Of a stretch of 48,228 bases of DNA, positions 9,211 through 18,400 are shown one piece after another. A model generated the notes under the pieces. The model had not been told where the DNA came from. It worked only from the letters and a program-made list of their open reading frames with translations, and did not search any database. The translations under genes and the position numbers were made by a program. Origin of the DNA: Caldilineales bacterium (lineage in GTDB: Bacteria; Chloroflexota; Anaerolineae; J102); assembly GCA_024102915.1 (NCBI GenBank), contig JAGFJG010000118.1, positions 1 to 48,228 of the forward strand. Direction: 5' to 3'. How positions within the stretch are numbered: the stretch's first letter is position 1; each line of letters begins with the position of its first letter.

Positions 9211-10009
9211 TCAACCTGCTGCGGCAGGTCGTTCCTCCAAAACAATCGGTTCGACGGTGGCATCCAATGCCAGAAGTTTGAGTGTGGCCTGTAAAACACG
9301 GCGTTGTTGGGCGGAATCGCCCGGCTCGCCAAGGGTCCGAGCCTCTGTTCAGATAGGTAAAAGTCGCACGTGGCGGCAATGTGAGGCGGGTGACTGCCGC
9401 CCGCCAGCTTGTGAGGGTCGTGGCGATCCCCGACAATTCCAAAGCCCTGGCCGCCAGCCCCACGGACTGGGAGCACAGAGGTCAGGCGGGGATCAATAAG
9501 GCGGCGTCGGCCCCAAGGTTGAGAGCGGCATCGATCACAGCCGGGATTGTCTCATCGACGGTGCGGGTGGCGTCCGGCTGATAGCCCATATAACTGATCG
9601 TCCGTTCCGCCAACTCGCCGATGAATCCTTCCCGGACCATATCCTCCAGATGTCGCAACGGCAAGAGCACCTGCGGGTCCACCTCGACCGCCGTGTGGTC
9701 ATAGTGGGTATGGTCAAACGAAAGCGCCCCGAATGACGTGTCCGACGGAAACGTGCGGATAGAATAATCGCCCAGCAGATTCTCCGCATCAAATGGAGTT
9801 TGCGATTCAACCAGATAAGCCCCTGCCGTCGAGATTAAAACGAGCCTGCTCTGGCGCAGATCAATGCCGGGGCTGACGATTGGCGTACGATTATGGGGAC
9901 GAGTGTAGAGTTTCCAATCGCACTGACCCGTCTCCTGCAAGTGGGCCAGCCAACCTGCCTGATAGGTTGCATACCATTCCTTGCGATTCTCGAAAATCTC
10001 CAATGACAT
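9211..10009 (-). CDS. GrdB/PrdB-family reductase, probable selenoprotein (in-frame UGA), with a 1-nt frame disruption
   Basis: From ATG at 10009 the frame reads 175 residues to ...GADAALLIPA, then TGA (9484-9482), then PLCSQSVGLAARALE without pause. Glycine/betaine/D-proline reductase selenoprotein-B relatives carry a UxxC or CxxC redox pair at this place, followed by a QSVGLxAR block, so UGA should encode selenocysteine (UPLC). The frame continues to TLTSWRAAVTRL and PPRATFTYLNRG. Dropping one base near 9340 then gives RTLGEPGDSAQQRRVLQ, LLALDATVEPIVL and a stop at 9211, which restores the expected family length of about 265 residues. That base may be a sequence error or a real mutation. Upstream in-frame codons to 10081 are less likely. 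Sequence-specific substrate is unknown. Confidence 0.78.
9458..9484 (-). other. Candidate SECIS-like hairpin following the UGA codon
   Basis: Ten bases after the UGA (9484-9482), CCCA (9471-9468) pairs with UGGG (9462-9459) around the loop GUCCG, with an outer U-G pair. Bacterial SECIS elements are short stem-loops beginning about 10-20 nt after UGA with a G at the start of the loop, so position and loop fit. The stem is short. Confidence 0.4.
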
Positions 10010-10068
10010 CTCTCGCAATCTGATTTTGTGTGACAGGAAGTCACGTAGGCGGCACGGAGTGATGCGAT

Positions 10069-10097
10069 ATGATACATACAATGCATCAATGTGCCAA
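10069..10097 (-). promoter_or_regulatory. Promoter of the GrdB-like / glcD / dctP operon
   Basis: On the minus strand TTGGCA (10097-10092), a 17-nt spacer and TATCAT (10074-10069). Transcription would start near 10062, giving a leader of about 50 nt before the ATG at 10009. Confidence 0.55.
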
Positions 10098-10126
10098 ACG
10101 ACCCTTTGACGACGAACCGGCGTCGC

Positions 10127-10855
10127 TCAACCCTTCGGCGTCGCCTCGAAGATCATCATCACCTCCTCCCACCAGCGCCGTTCAGCCACCACTCCAAGTT
10201 CAAAACCCTCACTGCGTAAGAGCGCCAACAACTCAGCGCCATCGCCATCGCTGGAAAGCAACACCCAGGCTCGACCGCCCGGCGACAACCTTGACCTCAA
10301 TCCGTGAGCGAAACCCTCGAACACCTGCTCGCCCCGCCAGGCTGCATCGAGCGCATCTTTGGGCTTGCCCCGATAAAACGGCGGATTGAATACCACGAGA
10401 TCGAATGTCTCGTTGGCCACGGGCGCAAACAGGTCGCCCAGACGCACATCGACCTGCGCTTCGACTCCATTGAGCAGCGCGTTGATGCGGGCGCAGCGTA
10501 CGGCGTCGGGGTTGTTGTCCACGGCCACGACATCAGCGCCACGGCGGGCGGCAAAGACCGACACAACGCCCGACCCGCAGCCCAGGTCGAGCGCCTTCAG
10601 GCCGGGTTGCGAAAAGAGGGGATGGGCGACAATCGTGCGGGCCAGCAACTCGCCGCCCCGGAACAGCACCGCATTGAACACATTGGGCAGGATGACAAGA
10701 GGCGTATCGTCGATGTGTTCGATGGTGAGCCGATGATAACGGCGTCGCCACCACGGCCAATGCGCCATCAGCCACAGGCGCGCCAACGCCGGTCGCACAC
10801 CCCGCCGTCGTTCGGGTAAAACGGGCGGCCGAGCGTCCCCTGACCTCGTCTCCAT
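10127..10855 (-). CDS. SAM-dependent methyltransferase with NPPF motif
   Basis: 242 residues from the ATG at 10855, just after the proS stop. Motif I is LDLGCGSGVVSVFAARRGA near residue 100. The acidic motif II follows (VVAVDNNPDAV), and FDLVVFNPPFYRG is a motif IV NPPF of the type used by PrmC/HemK and RlmG-like enzymes that methylate amide or exocyclic amino nitrogens. The N-terminal 60 residues are Arg/Trp-rich. The target (release factor, ribosomal protein, RNA or other) cannot be told. It is probably co-transcribed with proS. Confidence 0.82.
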   Translation of the reverse strand: METRSGDARPPVLPERRRGVRPALARLWLMAHWPWWRRRYHRLTIEHIDDTPLVILPNVFNAVLFRGGELLARTIVAHPLFSQPGLKALDLGCGSGVVSVFAARRGADVVAVDNNPDAVRCARINALLNGVEAQVDVRLGDLFAPVANETFDLVVFNPPFYRGKPKDALDAAWRGEQVFEGFAHGLRSRLSPGGRAWVLLSSDGDGAELLALLRSEGFELGVVAERRWWEEVMMIFEATPKG

Positions 10856-10874
10856 AGCGGCAGGGTCGGCGAAT

Positions 10875-12641
10875 TCAGTGATTCGGGATGGTGACCGGCG
10901 TGACGCGTGCCGCCAGTTCTGCGGACAGTTCCTCGATTTCCGCCTGAACGCGCGTAACGATATCGGCGACTGGGACTTCCACACGCTCCCGTTCAGTCCG
11001 ACGTTTCATCTCGACGACGCCATTTTGCAGTGAACGACCGCCGACCGTGATGCGTAAGGGCATGCCCATCAAGTCGGCATCGTTGAATTTCTCCCCGGCG
11101 CTGGGGTCTTCCCGGTCGTCGTACAGGACTTCGACGCCGGCCGCTTGCAGGTCGGCGTAAAGCCCCTCGGCGAATTCAAAGCCGCCGCGCAGGGCGACGA
11201 TGTGAACCTGATAGGGTGCGACTGAAATCGGCCAGCACAGCCCGTTTTCGTCGTTATATTCCTCGGCCACACAGGCGATCAGCCGGCCGCTGCCAATGCC
11301 GTACGACCCCATGATCACTGGCTTCGCCTGCCCATCTTTATCCAGGAATGTGGCGTTCATCGAGTCCGTATAGCGCGTGCCCAGCTTGAAGATATTGCCG
11401 ACTTCCACCCCGCGAGAAGTGCGCAATGCGGAACCGCACTGCGTGCAGGCATCTCCATCGCTGGCAGCGACGATATCGGCGACGATGGCGGCGGTGTAAT
11501 CCCGACTGTAATTGACATTCAACAGATGGAGACCATCTTCGTTGGCGCCAGCCACCAGATTGGGCGAGCGGGGAATGAGATCATCGACGACGATGAGCGT
11601 GCCAGCTTTGACGCCAACGGGCGAGCCGTAACCGGGGGATGCGTCAATCGCCCGGATTTCCTCTTCGTGGGCTGGTCGCAGCGCTTTGGCCTTGAGGGCA
11701 TTGCTCAGTTTGGTCTCGTTCAATTCCATGTCGCCGCGCACGACGGCGAACACAAATCGTTCGATATCCGTCTGCCCTTCGGTGATAGTCGCAACCATGA
11801 ACACGGCTTTGGCCGTCCTGGCTTTGGGGATGCCGAGGAACTGGGCCAGGTCGGCGATGGTAGCCGTGCCGGGGGTCGCCACTTTTTCCATCGGCAATGC
11901 CTGCTCGCTCGCGGGCGTGGGCTTGGCGAATTCGGCTACCTGGCGGTTGGCTGTGTAACCGCAGTTGTCGCAGAGCACCAGCGTATCTTCACCAATGGGC
12001 GACAGGTACATGAATTCATGGGCCTGCTTGCCGCCCATCATGCCCACGTCGGATTCCACGGCGATGACATCGAGCCCGCAACGGCGGAAGATGTTGAAGT
12101 ACGCCTGATAATGCGCCCAATATTGTTTGTCGAGACCTTCCCAGTCGGCGTCCAGGCTGTATGAGTCTTTCATCGTGAACTCGCGCACCCGAATCAAGCC
12201 CCCGCGTGAGCGCACTTCATCCCGCCACTTGGTCTGGATGTGGTAAATCAGGGCAGGGAGCTGGCGATAGGAGTGGATGATGTCGCGCACGAGATCGGTG
12301 ACAACTTCTTCGTGAGTCATGGCCAGGACCATATCGCGCCCGCCCGCATCTTTGAACCGACCCATCTCCGATCCGATCTGATACCAGCGCTCGGTCTCCT
12401 TCCACACATCGGCAGGGTGCACGACCGGCATCGTCATCTCCTGCCCGCCGATGGCATCGATCTCCTCGCGCATGATATCTTCGATTTTGGTGATGCTGCG
12501 CTTGGCCAGCGGCAGCACACTGAAAATGCCTGCGCCTAGCTGGCGAACAAAACCGGCGCGTACCAAAAGTTTGTGGCTGATGAGTTCGGCATCGGATGGC
12601 GCTTCGCGCAAAGTTTGGGCGAAGAGATGAGACATGCGCAT
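10875..12641 (-). CDS. proS: Prolyl-tRNA synthetase
   Basis: 588 residues from ATG at 12641 (GAGG eight bases upstream), the usual length of bacterial-type ProRS. Motif 2 is seen in TKWRDEVRSRGGLIRVREF. The YbaK-like editing insertion lies at about residues 220-390, and motif 3 is SYGIGSGRLIACVAEE. The C-terminal anticodon-binding domain begins at YQVHIVALRGG. It ligates proline to tRNA-Pro in the cytoplasm and the inserted domain clears alanyl-tRNA-Pro. No T-box is visible upstream. Confidence 0.97.
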   Translation of the reverse strand: MRMSHLFAQTLREAPSDAELISHKLLVRAGFVRQLGAGIFSVLPLAKRSITKIEDIMREEIDAIGGQEMTMPVVHPADVWKETERWYQIGSEMGRFKDAGGRDMVLAMTHEEVVTDLVRDIIHSYRQLPALIYHIQTKWRDEVRSRGGLIRVREFTMKDSYSLDADWEGLDKQYWAHYQAYFNIFRRCGLDVIAVESDVGMMGGKQAHEFMYLSPIGEDTLVLCDNCGYTANRQVAEFAKPTPASEQALPMEKVATPGTATIADLAQFLGIPKARTAKAVFMVATITEGQTDIERFVFAVVRGDMELNETKLSNALKAKALRPAHEEEIRAIDASPGYGSPVGVKAGTLIVVDDLIPRSPNLVAGANEDGLHLLNVNYSRDYTAAIVADIVAASDGDACTQCGSALRTSRGVEVGNIFKLGTRYTDSMNATFLDKDGQAKPVIMGSYGIGSGRLIACVAEEYNDENGLCWPISVAPYQVHIVALRGGFEFAEGLYADLQAAGVEVLYDDREDPSAGEKFNDADLMGMPLRITVGGRSLQNGVVEMKRRTERERVEVPVADIVTRVQAEIEELSAELAARVTPVTIPNH

Positions 12642-12695
12642 AGAAAAGACCTCAGAGATGGCGGGCGGGGAGGATGAAAGATAAAGCAATCGTCG

Positions 12696-12704
12696 ATTCT
12701 AGCA
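12696..12704 (-). promoter_or_regulatory. Extended -10 promoter element for proS
   Basis: On the minus strand TGCTAGAAT, an extended -10 about 55 bases before the proS ATG. No good -35 is seen (TGGCTC at 17 nt). Confidence 0.35.
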
Positions 12705-12823
12705 CATGCGGGCGCGAGGAGCCACCCGGAAAACCCATTCTATACTGCACCCGCTAGCAACGCCTTGCGAACATGTGTTGCGACCATTCGAAGCCGTCAA
12801 AATTAGCCCAGAATTCTTGACAC

Positions 12824-12863
12824 AAAAAAGGGCTGCCTTTATGCTCTCGCAAGCGTACAGCCC
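12824..12863 (-). terminator. Terminator downstream of tRNA-Val
   Basis: On the minus strand GGGCTG pairs with CAGCCC, enclosing a small inner hairpin (GCTT-GCGA-GAGC), followed by TTTTTT. It lies 45 bases after the tRNA 3' end. Confidence 0.75.
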
Positions 12864-12907
12864 GTCAGGTCATGCATCCCAGCTTAACCAGGAAACCACT
12901 TTTCAGG

Positions 12908-12981
<74 letters not shown>

Positions 12982-12992
12982 GATGGCTGGGC

Positions 12993-13022
12993 AGTATGCC
13001 ACAGCTTTCGATCATTTAGCAA
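12993..13022 (-). promoter_or_regulatory. Promoter of tRNA-Val
   Basis: On the minus strand TTGCTA (13022-13017), an 18-nt spacer and CATACT (12998-12993) with an upstream TGG, about 12 bases before the mature tRNA 5' end. Confidence 0.5.
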
Positions 13023-13048
13023 GTCAACTCCGCTAATTTCTAACCGCC

Positions 13049-13291
13049 ATGAGACGTTTCAACCGGGGCTATGCCCTGGGTTTTCTTTTTATCATCATCG
13101 TTTCGATTTTTGCCGTGCGTGGGGCGCATCAACGCGTCGAAGGCCGCTATCAGAAACAGCTTGCCGTCTATGCCAGCTATTCGCTGGACGACTGGCTGGA
13201 GCTTTTGCAACTGGACGAAATCCTGGGCGATCCGCCGGTCACGCCCGTTCCGGCTGATCAGATTCCGGCCACGCCAACGCCGCCGGGCTGA
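13049..13291 (+). CDS. Small single-pass membrane protein, function unknown
   Basis: 80 residues. One transmembrane helix (about residues 8-24, GYALGFLFIIIVSIFAV) follows a short basic N-terminus. Then comes an amphipathic stretch with YASYSLDDWLELLQLDEIL and a Pro/Thr tail (PATPTPPG), the same style of linker as in the DUF4230 proteins. It ends six bases before the FkbM gene and is probably co-transcribed with it. No family was recognised. Confidence 0.62.
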   Translation: MRRFNRGYALGFLFIIIVSIFAVRGAHQRVEGRYQKQLAVYASYSLDDWLELLQLDEILGDPPVTPVPADQIPATPTPPG

Positions 13292-13297
13292 TCCGAT

Positions 13298-14119
13298 ATG
13301 CGCGTTCCCCAAAGATTCCATGTTGTCGCGCCCTGGCTCTCGGCCAGGTTGCGGCAGCAGACCAATGTCCCCGCGTCCGAGATGCTGCGCTTCCTCCGTC
13401 AGGCGCCGCGCCACGTGCGCGCCAGGAATTGGATTCGTGACATCGAAGAGGATGGGGATTACCTCAAGATTTGTTTTGTCGACCTGGACTCGCCTCTTTA
13501 CTGGCCGAAGTCGGAGGATGTTTGGTCGCTGTGGATGCTGATCAACGAACAGTACGACACCAATGACTGGCATCACTACGAGATCTCGCAGACGGCAGTG
13601 AGGGCGGATGATGTCGTGGTGGATTGCGGCGCTGCCGAGGGGTTGTTCGCATTGCGGGCGGTCAGGCGTTGCCAGCAGGTCTATGTGTTTGAACCCAATC
13701 CGGTGTTCCTGGACGCACTACACCTCACCTTTGCCGCCAGCCCAAATGTCGAGATTTTCCCCTACGCAGCCGGAGAGCGGAGGGGCTCCGCCCGACTGGT
13801 TTTGGATGGCGAGCGCTCTCGTTTCGGAGAGGAATCCGGTTTTCTCTGTGAAATCCGCTCGCTGGACGAGATGTTGCTGCATCGCACCCCGCCGGTTTCC
13901 TATTTGAAGGCCGATGTGGAGGGGGCGGAACAGGCGCTGCTTGCGGGCGCGACGGAGATTATCCGAACCCATAAGCCCAGGGTGGCGATTACAGTCTATC
14001 ACGACCCAAACGATGTCGCAGAGATGATGGCATTCCTGCGCTCGCAGAACCCGGACTATCAGTTTATCACCAAGGGGATCGTGGCGTCGGGCAAGCCGGT
14101 GATGCTGCATGCCTGGTGA
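13298..14119 (+). CDS. FkbM-family SAM-dependent methyltransferase
   Basis: 273 residues. SAM motif I is VVVDCGAAEGLFALRAVRR, followed by the ribose-binding acidic VYVFEPNP. The FkbM signature SYLKADVEGAEQALLAGA comes next, then HKPRVAITVYHDPNDV. FkbM enzymes are O-methyltransferases acting on sugars, glycopeptides or polyketides. The acceptor here is unknown and no glycosyltransferase cluster is adjacent. It converges on 14157-15257 across a perfect palindrome. Confidence 0.85.
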   Translation: MRVPQRFHVVAPWLSARLRQQTNVPASEMLRFLRQAPRHVRARNWIRDIEEDGDYLKICFVDLDSPLYWPKSEDVWSLWMLINEQYDTNDWHHYEISQTAVRADDVVVDCGAAEGLFALRAVRRCQQVYVFEPNPVFLDALHLTFAASPNVEIFPYAAGERRGSARLVLDGERSRFGEESGFLCEIRSLDEMLLHRTPPVSYLKADVEGAEQALLAGATEIIRTHKPRVAITVYHDPNDVAEMMAFLRSQNPDYQFITKGIVASGKPVMLHAW

Positions 14120-14128
14120 CGGACGTTG

Positions 14129-14162
14129 AGGTGACTGTCACTTGCGCAAGTGACAGTCACCT
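14129..14162. repeat. Perfect 34-bp palindrome between convergent genes
   Basis: AGGTGACTGTCACTTGC (14129-14145) is followed immediately by its exact reverse complement (14146-14162). It includes the TGA stop of the minus-strand gene (14159-14157). There is no T-run, so simple intrinsic termination is not assured. It could act as a transcription block or be a REP-like element. Confidence 0.9.
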
Positions 14163-15257
14163 GGTCAACTTCTGGCTTGTCTTCACATCCACATACCATT
14201 GCTGATACGCCAGCAGCACGGCGAGCAATCCAAACTGATAAAGCGTCGGCACGATGGCGGTGAACTGATCGAGGTAAAATGTGATGAGCTGCACCGCTGT
14301 CAATGAGAGGATGATGGCGATCAACGCAGTCAGCACGCCCTCCCGATCCCTGCCTCGCAGAAAGAAAAATATCGAGACAAAGGCGATGATGCCGACGCCG
14401 AATTCGATAGCTACCCGCATCAGGAACAGGGTCAGATCCTGCACATCCATCGTTTCCACCCTGCTGATAAAATCGAGCAGATACGGCTGAGTATTTGCAG
14501 AAGGAGAAATCGCCACAGCCAGTAGCAACCCGAGGGTCGTGATGGCGCTGAAAGCGATCACCAGCATCCCCGCCATCAGCAAGAAACGGTGGCGACTCCG
14601 CCCTAATTGATAACCCAGGCTGCGCAGTGAATTTTGCACGCGCTGCCAGAGGTTGGGTCGATATTCGGCGGTGGGAATACGGCTGCTATCGAGATACCCC
14701 TGCAAAAGTTGGGCAAGGTCAGCCACATAGGATTGCTGGGATTGAGCCGCCAGTTCGAGCCGTTGGACGAGATCCTCCCTATCGAGATCATCGAATTCGC
14801 CATACAGGACTTCCTGCAAATCTTCGAGGGCGCGAATCATGGCACGTTCCGGGTCGCGCGCGTCGGGCCGCCGCACGAAAAGATAGAGTACGACGGTCAG
14901 GAGAAAGAAGCCATAGATGATGGGCGCAGCCGCCGGGAAAAAGTAGTCGTTCGTCTGCGTGATGAACTTGCCGACTTCATCGATAAACAGGCCAATGCCC
15001 ACGCCGCTGAGGATTGCGGCGAGGCGCAGCGCCACAGGATTATCGAAAATCAGTACGGCCAAAACAGCAACGAATAGCGCCAATCCGCCCCAAAGCAGAT
15101 GGGCGATGTGCAACACGCTCCCGCCCAACTGGGGATAGCCGGTGATTTGCAAGAAGAGGCGCACCGCAATGATGGTGGCGGCAAATGCCGTCAGTGAAAT
15201 CAGGATATAAGTCTCTGCGTCATCACGCTCGACTAAGAGTGATTTGTGTTTTTTCAT
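14157..15257 (-). CDS. Multi-pass membrane protein, function unknown
   Basis: 366 residues from ATG at 15257 (GAGAGGTG upstream). Four helices lie in the first 145 residues, the third being ILSGVGIGLFIDEVGKFI. A charged soluble segment follows (about 150-235), then three or four C-terminal helices ending YQFGLLAVLLAYQQWY. The acidic/aromatic patch FIDEVGKFITQTNDYFFP at a membrane edge is the most distinctive motif. No enzymatic or transporter signature was recognised. Its stop codon lies in the 34-bp palindrome. Confidence 0.8.
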   Translation of the reverse strand: MKKHKSLLVERDDAETYILISLTAFAATIIAVRLFLQITGYPQLGGSVLHIAHLLWGGLALFVAVLAVLIFDNPVALRLAAILSGVGIGLFIDEVGKFITQTNDYFFPAAAPIIYGFFLLTVVLYLFVRRPDARDPERAMIRALEDLQEVLYGEFDDLDREDLVQRLELAAQSQQSYVADLAQLLQGYLDSSRIPTAEYRPNLWQRVQNSLRSLGYQLGRSRHRFLLMAGMLVIAFSAITTLGLLLAVAISPSANTQPYLLDFISRVETMDVQDLTLFLMRVAIEFGVGIIAFVSIFFFLRGRDREGVLTALIAIILSLTAVQLITFYLDQFTAIVPTLYQFGLLAVLLAYQQWYVDVKTSQKLTR

Positions 15258-15382
15258 CGACACCTCTCGCAGAATGATGGCTGGAATTTCGTCGTCATTA
15301 TAGCGCATCATCACAACGCCGACGGGCCTTAGATGATCCGGTGTTCAACCCATCGTAAGTGGGGCGAGACGACTGGTGTCGT

Positions 15383-15411
15383 TTGCCGGTCACGTTCGGG
15401 ATGATTATGAT
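15383..15411 (+). promoter_or_regulatory. Promoter of the PLD-like gene
   Basis: TTGCCG (15383-15388), a 17-nt spacer and TATGAT (15406-15411), about 57 bases before the ATG at 15468. Confidence 0.5.
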
Positions 15412-15467
15412 AAGCGGGGTTGATGAAGCTGGTTCACTTTTTCACTTTTCCATGAGCTATCCCTGAG

Positions 15468-18400
15468 ATGAAATCCTCCAATTCGATTTCCTATTGGCGC
15501 AGTGCGCTCCTCATGGCCGGCGGCCTCGTGGCCGGGTCATTCATCGGAGCTTTGATTGCTGCCATCATTTTCCGCAGCGGCATCACCGGCTGGGTGCTGG
15601 GGTTCATCCCATCGGGCCAGGCATTCCTGCGTCTGCTCGGCGGGATCATCCTGATCTACCTGGTTATCGCACTTTCGGCGGGGATTGGCGGCTTTTCCGC
15701 CGGGTATGCCGCCTGGCGAATCGATCAGTCACCGTCGAGACGACGCTATGCCCTGGGCGGCGCCTGGGCGTTTGCCGCCGCCGAGGCGATCCTGCTCATC
15801 CCGCTCCTGCTTTACTTCGCATTCGCCGCCCTTTATCAGAATGGCGTCATGGGCGAGCAGGTCCGGTATGGCATCCTACTGGGGATATTTGGCCTGTTTT
15901 ACGGCCTGCTCGTCGGCATCATTCTGGCGCTTCTCACCGTCAAAATCCGATATTCGTGGATCGTCATCGTCGCTTCGGTGCTGGGTTTTGGCCTGGCGAT
16001 GGGGATTATCGGATTCCTGTTGCGCTATGTTGGCGAGGCCGAGATCGGGACACTGCAAACGGCCACTCTTGCCTTGCGGCTGGCTATTGCCGGACTGATC
16101 CTGCATGGCGTCGGAGGCGCTGCGCTGGGCCTGGCCTTTGCCCGAATTGCCCGAAAACGCGCTATCCTCGGTGATGAGCGGATGCGCTCAGGCTGGGTTC
16201 AGACGGGACTTGTGCTGGCGACGAGCGCCCTTGCGCTTTTGGTGTTGATGGCTTTCACCAATCAAGTGGCGTCATTTCTCACCCGGCAAACAGGTTCGAC
16301 AACGACTGAACTGCCGCTCGATGTGACCGGCATTCATTGGGGAAATCCCGTGCCTGTCGCATCGGGCGTTTTAAGAGTTGATGATGCGCCTCCCGGTCTC
16401 GCCACGGCGGATGATGGTTCCATTGCAATCGCCTGGGCCAGAGACTCCGGTGGTGACGCCGACGTTTATCTGCAAATCCACGCTAGTGGGATCAGCGAGT
16501 CCGGGGCATCCGGCTTCAATGTCTCCAACAGCCCGGAGGCTCAGTCAAAGTATCCTGTATTGGCTTTCGATGCGTCGGGCGGGGTCAATGTTGTGTGGGT
16601 GGAAGAGGACGGCTCTGGCATCGGCATCGCCCACAGCCGTTGCGCCGGGTCATCCTGCTCGCCTGCCTTTATTCTGTCCGATCTGGCGGGATTGACTTGC
16701 GCCACCGGCATTGCTGCCGATGCGCCGCCGACGATGTCAGTCAACGATGGAGATGAGGTTATGGCGGTGTGGGCCAGCGATGACGGCGAGTTGCTCTACG
16801 CCACCTGGCCAGCGCAGAATGGGCCAGTGAATGCGAGCGGCGGTTGCCTGTCGCCCGATCAGGTTGGCGGGACTCTGGCGGATCCGCAGGTGAGCGCGAC
16901 TGCCGATGGCTTTGCGCTGGCGTTTTCGGAGGATGGCGCTATCAAGTCAGTGAGCTATTCTGGCGACAACTGGCATGTACCTGGCCAACAGGCGGGGATG
17001 GGAAGTCATCCATCCATCCTGACCAGCGGCGATGGTGCAATCTATCTGGCCTGGTGCGGTGACGATGGGATTGTGCAATTTAGTCGAGACGGTGGAACGG
17101 TCGAGTCAATCGCTGGACCTGGGTGCAGCGGGCGGCCTGAGATCAGCGAAGACGGCGAGGGTCAGCCGCATGCGGTCTGGTATAGCGAGCAAGTGATCGA
17201 TCTCTTCGGCCAGACCCGTTCGTCCAAATTGCTCTACGAAAGCATGCGCCAGGCGGAAAGCTGGACGGAGCCCGCAATCATAACGACAACGACGGCCAAA
17301 ACCCAGCCATCCGTCACCTCGCAGGCGAATGGAAACCTGCACATGGCCTGGGTCGATGGCGCAGAGACAACCGGCGAATTATTCTACAGCTTGCAGGAGC
17401 CGTACGAGTGCGGCGCCGCCCAACTGAACGCCCTCGACAAAGTCGTCCTCAACATCATGGAGAATGGCGGTTTTCACCCGCAGGGATATCAGGCTCCCTA
17501 TTGCCGCAACGATTTTCTGGGTTTCGTTTATATGCCCAATCCGGAGCCTGAATTCTCAGAAAGCCAGCCGACGGTCAACGGCGGATTCGACCAAGTATCT
17601 GAGCAAATCCTCAACGCTAAGTATGAAGTGCTGTTCTCGACGATGATGTGGGATCCAGCATTCGAGTCGTACGTCAATCCTGGTTTTGTCCTGGCGGAAG
17701 CGGTTGCAAAACTTTACGAGGCAGTTAAGACGAACCCCGACGCTTACCCGCGCGGCATGAATGTACGCATCCTGCTGGGCAATTATCCCAATACCGCCAA
17801 GTTACAATGGGGCGACCAGATTTGGGACGTTCTCAGCGATCTCCGGCGTGCAAACGTCCCGACTATGATCGATGAAGAAATCGGCTGGAAACTTGAGGTC
17901 GCAAACTACGCCGGCGTCTACCCGCATAGTCATACCAAGTTTCTCGTTGTCGATGGCAAGGGCGCTGCGGCGGGCGGATTCAACTATGGCTATCTCCATT
18001 TCCCGCACAATCATCCCTCCGGCAAAGGCGACGATTTGTCTGATCTGGCCATGAAATTTGTGGGGCCGGTATCACAGCAAGCGATGAGCACCTTTGACGA
18101 CCAATGGCAAAATGCCAACCAGATTCACTGCACCGATCTCTATCCCGAGGACGGCTCTGATTGGCAGTCTACATGCCGGGAATTCAAAGCGACGGTATCG
18201 CATGTTCCGGAAGTGACGAAATACTTCCTGGCCTCTGGGAATGACAGCGTCTTTTCGCTCTACCGTACAGCGAGTTTTAAGGAAGCCGATTCTGCGGTGG
18301 GCACGGCGATAGCTTCTGCCACCGAATCAATCGACTCGCTCAATGTCAATTTCAGTCTTGATTTCATCTGCATTCTGTCCGTGCTCGATTCTAACCTTTG

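Noticed and set aside
9197..9463. Separate small gene starting with a GTG downstream of the UGA.
   Set aside because: Its sequence continues the GrdB/PrdB-like protein in the same frame directly after the UGA, so it is part of one gene, not an independent start.
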